NCBI RefSeq assembly: GCF_018129065.1 | Contig: NZ_JAAEDM010000046.1 | Location: 1-39,459 of the forward strand | DNA length: 39,459 bases | Source: Neoroseomonas soli | GTDB lineage: Bacteria; Pseudomonadota; Alphaproteobacteria; Acetobacterales; Acetobacteraceae | Reading direction: 5' to 3' | In this document: piece by piece, positions 32,650 to 39,459 of the stretch | Position numbering within the stretch: position 1 is the stretch's first letter | How the letters are laid out: each line of letters begins with the position of its first letter | Translations under genes and position numbers: made by a program | Notes under the pieces: model-generated | What the model saw: the letters and a program-made list of their open reading frames with translations, nothing else | Database searches by the model: none | Told to the model about the DNA's origin: nothing

Positions 32650-34257
32650 GTGACCTCCCCATTCGCGTTGGCGCGCAGCGTCGCGGTCCGCCTCCGGCGG
32701 CGTGCGCCGGAACTGGCCTCGGATCCGGCATTTGCGACATTCGTGCGGGAAGTGGGGGACGCGGTTGGCTACCTCCAGGCGAATCCCGACGTCGCCGCAG
32801 CCCGAATCGACGCCTACCAGCACTGGCTCGAGCACGGGTTTCGCGAAGGCCGCGAATTCCCGGGCCTCGAAGTCTGTCGCGGCGCGGCAGCCACCAGCGG
32901 CACGGGATGGCGCCGCTTCACCTGGCGGGGCGAACCCATCGCCGCCCGCGCCCGAATCCCGTTTCCGGCTTCGATCCTCGGGCAGATCATGGCGCAGGCA
33001 CGGCACGATCCGGCCATCCTCGCGCCCGGCGCGGACGCCATAGGCGAGTTGCGCCGCTTCCACGCGACGGATCTGCTCGACCGCGACGGAATCGACATTG
33101 CGCGGGTGCTTGCCGCAGTGCCCGAGCGTCCCGCAGCCGTGTTCGTCCTGCCCTTCCTGCTGTCAGGCGGTGCGGAGAAGTATGCGGCGGACCTGGTGGA
33201 CGCGCTGGCGACCGCCGGCGGCGGGCCCATTCTCGTGCTCCTCACCGACCAGACCGAGGCAGAGGCGCGCGGCTGGGAGGATCTCTCGATCCTCGCGCCG
33301 TTCCGGCAGGCGAAAGTGGTCTTCTGGCGCGACGTCTGCGACGGCTTCGGCCACTCGAGCCCCGCGACGCTCGGACGCTTCCTCAACGCGCTGCGGCCGG
33401 ACCGGATCGTCGTGGTCAACAGCCGCGTGGGGCTGGAGACCGTGGCGAAGTTCGGGCGCGGCCTCGGCCAGTTCGCGCGCATCGCCTGCGCCTATTTCAG
33501 CATGGGCAGGAATGCGATCGGGGCACCCTACGGCGCACGATTCCCGCGCAGGACGCTGCCCTTCGCGCTGGCGCTGACCGACAACGACCCGATGGCCGAG
33601 ACGTTGCGGGGCCTGTACGGCGAGATGCCCGGTCCCGGCATTGCCATGCTCCCGTCACGCATCGCGCCGGCCGACGAGGCGACCTTCGGCGCGCGCCTCT
33701 CGGCCCGGCGCGCGCGCGCCCTCCCCCCCGGTGCACCGCGGCGCTGGGCCTGGGTGTCGCGCGTCGAGCCGTTCAAGGGCACCGCGCTGCTCGCCGCGCT
33801 GGCGCAGTCGCGGCCGGCGGACCGCTTCGACGTGTTCGGTCCCTGGCAGGTGGAGCCGAGGTCGCTCGGCCTCGGCCTGCCGAACATCACGCTGAAAGGC
33901 ACCCTGCCGGACGTCGCGGCGGCCGACTTCAGCGCGCATGACGGCTTCCTCTTCACCAGCCTGTTCGAAGGCATGCCGAACGTCGTGCTGGAGATGAGCC
34001 AGCAGGCGATCCCGATGGTGCTGGCCGACGTCGGTGGCCTGCGCGGGACCTTTGACGAGCGCGCCGCCGTCTTCGTGCGCCACGGCGCCAACACGCGGGA
34101 AAGCCTGACCGCCTTTTCCGCCGCGCTCGACCAGGTGGCCGCCATGACGCCGGAGGAGGCGGCCGCGATGGGTGCCGCCGCGCGCGACCAGGCGCTCGAC
34201 CGCCATTCCCCGGACGCACATGCACGCAGCGTCGCCACCCTTTTCGGCCTGACATGA
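32650..34257 (+). CDS. GT-B glycosyltransferase with NPDV-type N-terminal domain
   Basis: 535 aa, GTG start (32650) preceded by GGAAGGAAGG. Residues 41-72 (YLQANPDVAAARIDAYQHWL, then EHGFREGREFP) form a short conserved module also found on other secreted or glycan-related proteins of this lineage; its role is unknown to me. From about 160 it is a GT-B enzyme: LSGGAEKYA (171-179), WVSRVEPFKG, and FEGMPNVVLEM with the E-x7-E pair E440/E448. It should add a sugar to the growing polysaccharide. It overlaps the next gene as ATGA, so the plus-strand operon is tightly coupled. Confidence 0.85.
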   Translation: MTSPFALARSVAVRLRRRAPELASDPAFATFVREVGDAVGYLQANPDVAAARIDAYQHWLEHGFREGREFPGLEVCRGAAATSGTGWRRFTWRGEPIAARARIPFPASILGQIMAQARHDPAILAPGADAIGELRRFHATDLLDRDGIDIARVLAAVPERPAAVFVLPFLLSGGAEKYAADLVDALATAGGGPILVLLTDQTEAEARGWEDLSILAPFRQAKVVFWRDVCDGFGHSSPATLGRFLNALRPDRIVVVNSRVGLETVAKFGRGLGQFARIACAYFSMGRNAIGAPYGARFPRRTLPFALALTDNDPMAETLRGLYGEMPGPGIAMLPSRIAPADEATFGARLSARRARALPPGAPRRWAWVSRVEPFKGTALLAALAQSRPADRFDVFGPWQVEPRSLGLGLPNITLKGTLPDVAAADFSAHDGFLFTSLFEGMPNVVLEMSQQAIPMVLADVGGLRGTFDERAAVFVRHGANTRESLTAFSAALDQVAAMTPEEAAAMGAAARDQALDRHSPDAHARSVATLFGLT

Positions 34258-35069
34258 CAGACACGCCCGACATCACGGTCACCGTCATCCTGCACCGGGA
34301 AGGCCCGCTCGCGCTGCCGGCCCTGTCGTCGATGCACGATCTCGTCATGCGAGCGCGTGCCGCAGGCCTGGCGGTCGAGGCTCGCGCCGTCCTCGACCGT
34401 CCCGACGATCTCACCCGACGCATGGCCGCCACGCGCGGCAACTGGCTCGATGCCGTTCAGGAGGTGTCGGTCGGCGATCTCGGTCTCGCGCGCAATGCAG
34501 GCGTCGCCGCCGCGCATGGCCGGTTCCTGGCCTTCCTGGACGGCGACGACCTTTGGGGCGAGGACTGGCTCCATCTCGCGCATCGGGCGGCCACCGCGGC
34601 CAATGCGCCGCCGGAGGCCATCTGGCACCCGCAGTCGCTGTACTATTTCGTGGAAGGCGATTTCGACCGCCATTCCACGCACGAGATGCCGCACGCGGCG
34701 GCGCAGTCCTTTCACATGTGGCACCACGCCAGCGACACGCCCGGCTTCGATCGCGACGTGCTGTTCCTGAACAATATCTGGACCGCGAATGTCTTCGCGC
34801 GACGCGAGATCCACGAGCGGCACCCCTATACCGCCGTGGACCGGAGCCGCGGCTTCGGCGTCGAGGACTGGTCCTGGCACATGGAGACGCTCTGGGACGG
34901 GTTGGGCCATTTCGTCGTGCCGGACACGGTGCACCTGATTCGCGTCAAGGATGCCGGCTCGCTCGGCCAGCAGAACACCGCCGAAGGGTTGCTGCCGCAC
35001 CTGCCGCCCGGCGCCGCCCCGCGGCTGGGTCCGCAGCGGTCGGCGCCGCAGGGCGCGGAAGCCGTCTGA
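34254..35069 (+). CDS. family 2 glycosyltransferase
   Basis: 271 aa. The GT-A core has DITVTVILHREG, LGLARNAGVAAAHGRFLAFL, then DGDD (96-99) as the metal/nucleotide site and WGEDWL. A His/Trp-rich segment and FGVEDWSWHMETL near the end may form the acceptor site. There is no transmembrane helix. It starts inside the stop of the preceding glycosyltransferase and lies 6 bp before the epimerase, so the three act as one unit. Confidence 0.83.
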   Translation: MTDTPDITVTVILHREGPLALPALSSMHDLVMRARAAGLAVEARAVLDRPDDLTRRMAATRGNWLDAVQEVSVGDLGLARNAGVAAAHGRFLAFLDGDDLWGEDWLHLAHRAATAANAPPEAIWHPQSLYYFVEGDFDRHSTHEMPHAAAQSFHMWHHASDTPGFDRDVLFLNNIWTANVFARREIHERHPYTAVDRSRGFGVEDWSWHMETLWDGLGHFVVPDTVHLIRVKDAGSLGQQNTAEGLLPHLPPGAAPRLGPQRSAPQGAEAV

Positions 35070-35075
35070 TTGCAC

Positions 35076-36008
35076 ATGACGGGACCCCTGCTCATTACCG
35101 GAGGCGCGGGCTTCATCGGGTCGCACCTCGTCGATGCGCTGCTTGGCGCCGGGCACGCCGTGCGGGTCCTGGACGACCTTTCGACCGGCAAGCGAGAAAA
35201 CCTCCACCCGCGCGCCGAACTGATCGAGGGCGACGTGACGGATGCCGCGCTGGTGCGCCGCGCTGCGCAGGGCGTTGCCGGCATCGTCCATCTCGCCGCG
35301 ATCGCGTCGGTCGAGCTTTCGAACCGTGACTGGCTGGGCACCCACCGGGTCAATCAGACCGGTACGGTCGCGGTGCTCGATGCAGCGCGGCATGCCGGGC
35401 GGGTCCCGGTCGTCTATGCTTCCTCCGCCGCCATCTATGGCGACCAGGGCGAGGGAGCGATCGCCGAGAACGCGCGACCGGCCCCGCGCACCGCCTATGG
35501 CGCCGACAAGCTCGGCAGCGAACTGCATGCCGGCGTCGCGGCCGGCGTGCACGGAGTGCCGACCATCGGCCTGCGATTCTTCAACGTCTATGGACCACGC
35601 CAGGATCCGTCCTCGCCCTATTCGGGGGTGATCAGCATCTTCGCCGCCCGAATCGCCGCCGGCGAGCAGGTCGTCGTGCATGGCGACGGGCGCCAGGTGC
35701 GCGACTTCGTGTATGTGAGCGACGTCGTGGCCCATCTGCGCGCTGCGCTCGCGGCGCTGCAGGCGGCCGAGGCGCCCTCCGCGAGCGTCTTCAACGTCTG
35801 CACGGGACGGGCGACCTCCATCCTCGATGTTGCGCACACGCTCGCCGATGTCATGGGGTGCAAGGTGGATATCGCGCACGGGCCCGCGCGCTCCGGCGAC
35901 ATCAGGACCTCGATCGGGAACCCCGCGGCGGCGCGGGCGGCGCTCGGGATCTCGGCAGCGGTTTCGCTGCATGAAGGGCTGAGCGCGACCTGCGCGAGTG
36001 TCGCCTGA
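35076..36008 (+). CDS. NAD-dependent sugar epimerase/dehydratase
   Basis: 310 aa extended SDR. GGAGFIGSH (9-17) binds NAD, ASSAAIYG holds the catalytic Ser, and YGADK (Y141, K145) completes the site; RFFNVYGPRQDP and RDFVYVSDVV are typical of UDP-glucose 4-epimerase-like enzymes. It supplies an activated sugar for the glycosyltransferases of the same operon; the substrate (UDP-Glc/Gal or a derivative) is not resolved. I prefer the ATG at 35076 over the in-frame TTG two codons earlier. It ends the operon. Confidence 0.88.
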   Translation: MTGPLLITGGAGFIGSHLVDALLGAGHAVRVLDDLSTGKRENLHPRAELIEGDVTDAALVRRAAQGVAGIVHLAAIASVELSNRDWLGTHRVNQTGTVAVLDAARHAGRVPVVYASSAAIYGDQGEGAIAENARPAPRTAYGADKLGSELHAGVAAGVHGVPTIGLRFFNVYGPRQDPSSPYSGVISIFAARIAAGEQVVVHGDGRQVRDFVYVSDVVAHLRAALAALQAAEAPSASVFNVCTGRATSILDVAHTLADVMGCKVDIAHGPARSGDIRTSIGNPAAARAALGISAAVSLHEGLSATCASVA

Positions 36009-36186
36009 CCCGCCGACCCTGAACCGGATCGGCACGCCGGCTGCCTTCGCTGCGCGAACGTTCCGCTCATGCTGCCGAACCTGGCCGACGCAAGCTTCGG
36101 CGGCATGGCGCGCGAGGCTGGCGGGGCGGCCGCGCGACATCGAACCAGGTCAGCCGAGAGGCTGGCCGGTATCAGGTTGGCTGGAG

Positions 36187-36222
36187 CGTTCGCTGAACGA
36201 GGCGGGCCATCCGCCCGGATGG
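36187..36222. terminator. tandem small hairpins in the epimerase-wzt gap
   Basis: CGTTC/GAACG (36187-36199, 3-base loop) and CCATCC/GGATGG (36207-36222, 4-base loop) lie in the 236 bp between the convergent epimerase and Wzt-like genes. They could end either transcript. I see nothing else in this gap. Confidence 0.35.
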
Positions 36223-36244
36223 AGCCAGCCGGGACGCGTCCGAC

Positions 36245-36976
36245 CTACGCGGCGCCCAGGACCTCGTCCGGCGTCCCGTCCGCGGTGATGCGCCCGCCCT
36301 CGAGCCGGATGGCGCGCGTGCACCATTTCCGCACGATGGTGGTGTCATGGGTCGCGATCACCAGGATCTCGGCATCGGTCACCATGCGCGAGAGGCGCTC
36401 CTCGGCCTTCACCATGAACTCCGCGTCGCCGGCGAGGAACCATTCGTCCATCAGCAGGATCTCGGGCGTCAGCGCCGTTGCCATGGCGAAGGCCAGGCGC
36501 ACGTTCATCCCCGCCGAGTAGCCGCGGATCGGCATGTCGAGGAAGTCGCCGAGGCCGGCGAAGCCCGCCACGTCCTCGGCGAGCGCGTGGCCTTCGGCCT
36601 CCGTCATCCCGCGGTAGAGCGCGCGCAGGACGACGTTCTCCCGCCCCGTCAGCAGGTTGTCCATTCCGGCGGCCGGGTCGATCAGGGAGCCGATCTCGCC
36701 GGACACGCGCAGCCGGCCGGCGACCGGCTCGTAGATGCCCGCGACCGTCCGCAGCAGCGTGGTCTTGCCGGCGCCGTTCGGCCCCACCAGCGCGACGCGC
36801 TCCCCGCTGCCAATGGTGAAAGTCAGGTCGCGCAGCGCCGCGACGACGATGCGGTTGTCCTCGTCCTTCCGAAGGCGGAGGCGCGAGGATGAAAGGATGC
36901 GCTGCTTCAGCGAGCGCGCATTGTGGTGATAGAGCGGGAACTCGATGGCGAGCCCGGACGCCTCGATCGTGGCCAT
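36245..36976 (-). CDS. wzt: polysaccharide-export ABC ATPase (Wzt/KpsT type)
   Basis: 243 aa nucleotide-binding subunit. FPLYHHNARSLKQRI (13-27) is the usual Wzt opening; Walker A is GPNGAGKT (65-72), the signature is the family's YSAGMNVRLAFA, Walker B is ILLMDEWFLAGD and the H-loop is VIATHD. The protein stops after the ATPase domain, so it lacks the C-terminal carbohydrate-binding domain of O9a-type Wzt and is of the short KpsT-like kind, which exports without recognising a terminal tag. It lies 4 bp after the permease gene. Confidence 0.88.
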   Translation of the reverse strand: MATIEASGLAIEFPLYHHNARSLKQRILSSSRLRLRKDEDNRIVVAALRDLTFTIGSGERVALVGPNGAGKTTLLRTVAGIYEPVAGRLRVSGEIGSLIDPAAGMDNLLTGRENVVLRALYRGMTEAEGHALAEDVAGFAGLGDFLDMPIRGYSAGMNVRLAFAMATALTPEILLMDEWFLAGDAEFMVKAEERLSRMVTDAEILVIATHDTTIVRKWCTRAIRLEGGRITADGTPDEVLGAA

Positions 36977-36980
36977 GCTG

Positions 36981-37814
36981 TCAGACCCAGAAGGCGATGC
37001 GCCCGCGGAAGCGGACGAAGAGCGCCCAGGCGCCGGCCGAGAGCAGTGCGGTCCACAGCACCGCCATGCCCCATATGACGACGCTGCCCGTGCCGCCAAT
37101 GAGCGGGTCGCGCACGGTTTCCATCAGCGCGAAGAAAGGATTGAGCGGCAGCAGCGGCTCCCAGTGGCCGACCATGTCCGGCTTCCAGATCACCGGCGAG
37201 ATGAAGAAGGCGAGCTGCATCACGGACCCGACGATCGGCGGGATGTCCCGGAAACGCGCGCAGAGCATGCCGAGCAGGATGGAAGCCGCGAAGGCCGCCA
37301 CCGCGAACAGGATGAGGCCCGGTATCGCGAGCAGCGCGCCCCAGCCCGGCGCCACGCCGTACAGGGCGAAGACCACCGCGATAAGCGGCAGGTTGTGCGC
37401 GGCGACCACCGCGTTGCGGAACACCACGCGGAGCGCATGGACGGTGTAGGGAAGCGGCATCTGGCGAATGACGCCCTCCGCCGCTGTCAGGCTGGTGGTG
37501 GCGTCGGTCACCATCTGCGAGATCACGCCCCAGACGATCAGGCTGACCGACAGCCAGGGGAGATATTCCGCCACGTCCATGCGGAACAGCTTGGCGTAGA
37601 GAATCCCGAGCGCGGCCAGCGTCACGGCAGTGGAGATCGTCAGCCACAGCGGCCCGAGCACCGAGCCGCGGTAGCGATGCGTGATGTCGCCGCGCGCCAG
37701 CGCCCAGGCCAGGCGCCAGCGCGCGAAGCCGGTGGCGATGTCCTCGCGCGCGCGCAGCCGCCGCTGCGGATCGGCGGCATCGAATTCGTGGACCGGGCTC
37801 GGGGGGTGACGCAT
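36981..37814 (-). CDS. wzm: polysaccharide-export ABC permease (Wzm/KpsM type)
   Basis: 277 aa ABC-2 permease with six helices. A cytoplasmic N-terminus with DITHRYRGSVLGPLWLTIS (the conserved interfacial segment) precedes the first helix, and ISPVIWKPDM with NPFFALMETVRDPL marks the C-terminal end. It forms the channel that moves the undecaprenyl-linked glycan to the periplasm with the ATPase downstream. ATG 37814 is 46 bp after the lipoprotein gene stop, on the same strand. Confidence 0.88.
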   Translation of the reverse strand: MRHPPSPVHEFDAADPQRRLRAREDIATGFARWRLAWALARGDITHRYRGSVLGPLWLTISTAVTLAALGILYAKLFRMDVAEYLPWLSVSLIVWGVISQMVTDATTSLTAAEGVIRQMPLPYTVHALRVVFRNAVVAAHNLPLIAVVFALYGVAPGWGALLAIPGLILFAVAAFAASILLGMLCARFRDIPPIVGSVMQLAFFISPVIWKPDMVGHWEPLLPLNPFFALMETVRDPLIGGTGSVVIWGMAVLWTALLSAGAWALFVRFRGRIAFWV

Positions 37815-37860
37815 CGGCGCCGGCTTCTACACGCCTTCCGCAGCAGCAGGAAGGGCGCGG

Positions 37861-38406
37861 CTACTTGCCGCCGCGCGCATCCACCGGGCCGCCGCCGTAA
37901 CCACCACCATAGCCGGCGCCATAGCCGGCCGGCGCGGCGCCCCCGGCACGCGACAGGCGCACCCGGTCGCCCTGGGTGATGACGACGCGCTCGCCCACCG
38001 CCAGGCCGAGTTCGTTGGTCTGGATGATCGAGCGGGTCGCGCCGTTGTCGTCGCGAATGATGAATTCCATGGCGTCGCCACGCGTCACGCCTTCCTCGAC
38101 CGCCGCGCCGGCCAGGCCGCCGGCGAGCGCGCCGATCACGCCACCCACCGTGCGCGCACGCCAGTCGCCGCCGATGGTGCTGCCGAGCACGCCGCCCGCC
38201 ACCGCGCCCGTGCCGGCGCCGATTCCCGTGCGCGTGCCCTGCACCGCGACCGGGCGCATGCCGACGATGGTGCCGTAGGACACGTAGCCCGAGCTGCCGA
38301 GGGCATAGCGGTCCACCGTGGTGTTGGTGGCCGGGGCACAGGCGGAAAGCCCCGCGCCGAGTGCCAGCACGGCACAGATCGGCGCAAGGCGGCGGACGTC
38401 GAACAT
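37861..38406 (-). CDS. outer-membrane glycine-zipper lipoprotein (SlyB-like)
   Basis: 181 aa. Lipobox LSAC puts the lipidated Cys at 23. A Gly/Ala-rich helical hairpin (about 61-103: GIGAGTGAVAGGVLGSTIGG, then VGGVIGALAGGLAG) is the glycine-zipper 2TM domain. A beta-like domain follows (MEFIIRDDNGATRSIIQTNE, VVITQGDRV), and a Tyr/Gly tail ends it. SlyB-type proteins guard outer-membrane integrity in enterobacteria; the link to the adjacent exporter is by position only. ATG 38406 has AGGGAG upstream. Confidence 0.85.
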   Translation of the reverse strand: MFDVRRLAPICAVLALGAGLSACAPATNTTVDRYALGSSGYVSYGTIVGMRPVAVQGTRTGIGAGTGAVAGGVLGSTIGGDWRARTVGGVIGALAGGLAGAAVEEGVTRGDAMEFIIRDDNGATRSIIQTNELGLAVGERVVITQGDRVRLSRAGGAAPAGYGAGYGGGYGGGPVDARGGK

Positions 38407-38691
38407 GGTCCCGGTCTCCCTGATGTCTCGCCCGGCGGCGCGGGCAGTCGGCGAGTAACGTCGCCGCGTCATGGCCACAATCCCGTGGGTCACTGCTACC
38501 CGTGGCGCGGTTGGCGTTGCAAGAACCCCACATGGTGTGGGTTTCGCGCAAGACTTGACCCGGCGCCACGGCCTAGCCTACGCAACATTTCAGTTTGTTG
38601 CGCCACACGCCTGTAAGTCGGGGCAAGCCTGGGTGGGACGGATGGGGATCCGGACCACCGCTTAGGGGGGCAGGCTCCGGGGAAGGGCCCG

Positions 38692-39459
38692 ATGGAGACC
38701 AGGGGGATGACCGGATCTCGCAAGGGCGGTGCCAGGGCCGTCATGGCCGCGGGCCTGATGGCGTTGTTGGCTGCCTGCGCCCAGAACGGGCAGCGGGCCG
38801 CGAACAACGGGCCATATTACAACCGGCCCGACAGCGCGACGCCGCCCGGCCCGCCGGGCGACCCGTGGGGGCCGTGGATTCGCGACGCCTCGCGCCGCTT
38901 CGACATCCCGGAACGCTGGATTCGCGAGGTGATGCGCCAGGAGAGCGGCGGGCGGGCGAATGCGACCTCCCCCGTCGGCGCCATGGGGCTGATGCAGGTG
39001 ATGCCCGGCACCTACCGGGAACTGCAGGCCCGCTACAACCTCGGGTCCGACCCCTACCACCCGTATGACAGCATCCAGGCCGGCGCGGCCTATCTGCGGG
39101 AGATGTACGAGCTCTACGGCTCGCCCGCCTTCCTCGCCGCCTACAATGCCGGCCCGCGCCGGCTCGAGGACTACCTCTGGGGCGGCCGCGGCCTGCCGAA
39201 CGAGACGCGCAACTACGTCGCGCGCATCGGCCCCCGCATCGAGGGCGCGCACCCGAACCGCCGCGCGCCGGCCGAGGTCTATGCGGCGGCCGACATCGGC
39301 ACCTACATCCCGGCCGGGCCGCGGCAGATCACGGGCACCACCGCGCTCGCGCTGCGCGAACAGCGCCAGGCGCCGGCCCCGGTCCAGATGGCCGAGGCGC
39401 CGCCACCGCCCCCGCCGGCCGCGCCGCGCGTCCAGGTGGCGAGCCTCGCCCCGATGGCG
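38692..39459 (+). CDS. lytic transglycosylase lipoprotein (SLT domain), partial
   Basis: 256 codons with no stop before the window edge, so the C-terminus is missing. The N-terminus has a hydrophobic stretch ending LLAAC (Cys 29), a lipoprotein signal. The SLT domain covers about 60-185: WIREVMRQESGGRANA holds the catalytic Glu (E84), then GAMGLMQVMPGTY, AAYLREMYELYG and AAYNAGP. It cleaves peptidoglycan glycan strands. A Pro-rich linker follows (about 230-250). ATG 38692 has AAGGG upstream; the ATG at 38707 is an alternative. A weak TTGACC box is at 38555-38560, and a small CCCACA/TGTGGG inverted repeat (38527-38541) lies before it. Confidence 0.88.
   Translation, partial: METRGMTGSRKGGARAVMAAGLMALLAACAQNGQRAANNGPYYNRPDSATPPGPPGDPWGPWIRDASRRFDIPERWIREVMRQESGGRANATSPVGAMGLMQVMPGTYRELQARYNLGSDPYHPYDSIQAGAAYLREMYELYGSPAFLAAYNAGPRRLEDYLWGGRGLPNETRNYVARIGPRIEGAHPNRRAPAEVYAAADIGTYIPAGPRQITGTTALALREQRQAPAPVQMAEAPPPPPPAAPRVQVASLAPMA

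Noticed and set aside
33528..36140. 870-codon open frame on the minus strand
   Set aside because: It lies opposite three well-supported plus-strand genes with clear domains. Long antisense frames are expected in DNA this GC-rich, and its translation has no domain-like pattern.
1..39459. tRNA, rRNA, integrase or attachment-site signals
   Set aside because: I looked for cloverleaf-like stretches, integrase motifs and long direct repeats flanking the accessory genes and found none I could support.

Overview
The window looks like chromosomal DNA from a high-GC alphaproteobacterium, most likely of the Acetobacteraceae (Roseomonas-like). The evidence is the very GC-rich codon use, an IalB-family protein, two peptide/opine-type ABC transporter operons with dedicated enzymes, and a three-copy intergenic repeat of a kind I associate with this group. 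There are no rRNA or tRNA genes, CRISPR arrays or complete mobile elements. This is inference from protein character, not a database match.

Left edge (1-2900): a GT-C-like membrane protein behind a broken IS5-type transposase, then small exported SH3 and IalB-family proteins. 2900-7000: an NCS2 nucleobase permease, a signal-bearing monohaem cytochrome c with an N-terminal extra domain, a Mog-type molybdopterin adenylyltransferase, and a stand-alone JAMM-like (DUF4329-like) protein. Two copies of the intergenic repeat flank the cytochrome gene.

7000-16620: a minus-strand operon. It encodes an N,N-dimethylformamidase large-subunit-like enzyme, a family 5 solute-binding protein, two permeases, two ATPases and an AstE/AspA-type deacylase, mostly joined by 4-8 bp overlaps. 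A class II aldolase-family gene is divergent from it. The logical reading is import of an amide or acylated small molecule followed by hydrolysis. 16620-22530: a second minus-strand operon (VOC protein, solute-binding protein, two permeases, one fused double ATPase). It ends inside the third repeat copy. A divergent MFS transporter and a convergent SDR that lacks most of the SDR catalytic tetrad follow.

25200-37800: a surface-polysaccharide locus in several transcription units: a GtrII-like membrane protein, a methyltransferase with a coiled-coil tail, five glycosyltransferase or glycosyltransferase-like proteins (one RgpF-like), a nucleotide-sugar epimerase, and a Wzm/Wzt-type ABC exporter. 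The right edge has a glycine-zipper lipoprotein and a lytic transglycosylase lipoprotein that runs off the window.

The most notable items are the amide-uptake/hydrolysis operon, the three-copy intergenic repeat (one copy supplies a gene's stop codon), the SDR that keeps only the lysine of its tetrad, the stand-alone JAMM-like protein, and the coiled-coil methyltransferase beside an exporter whose ATPase has no glycan-binding tail.
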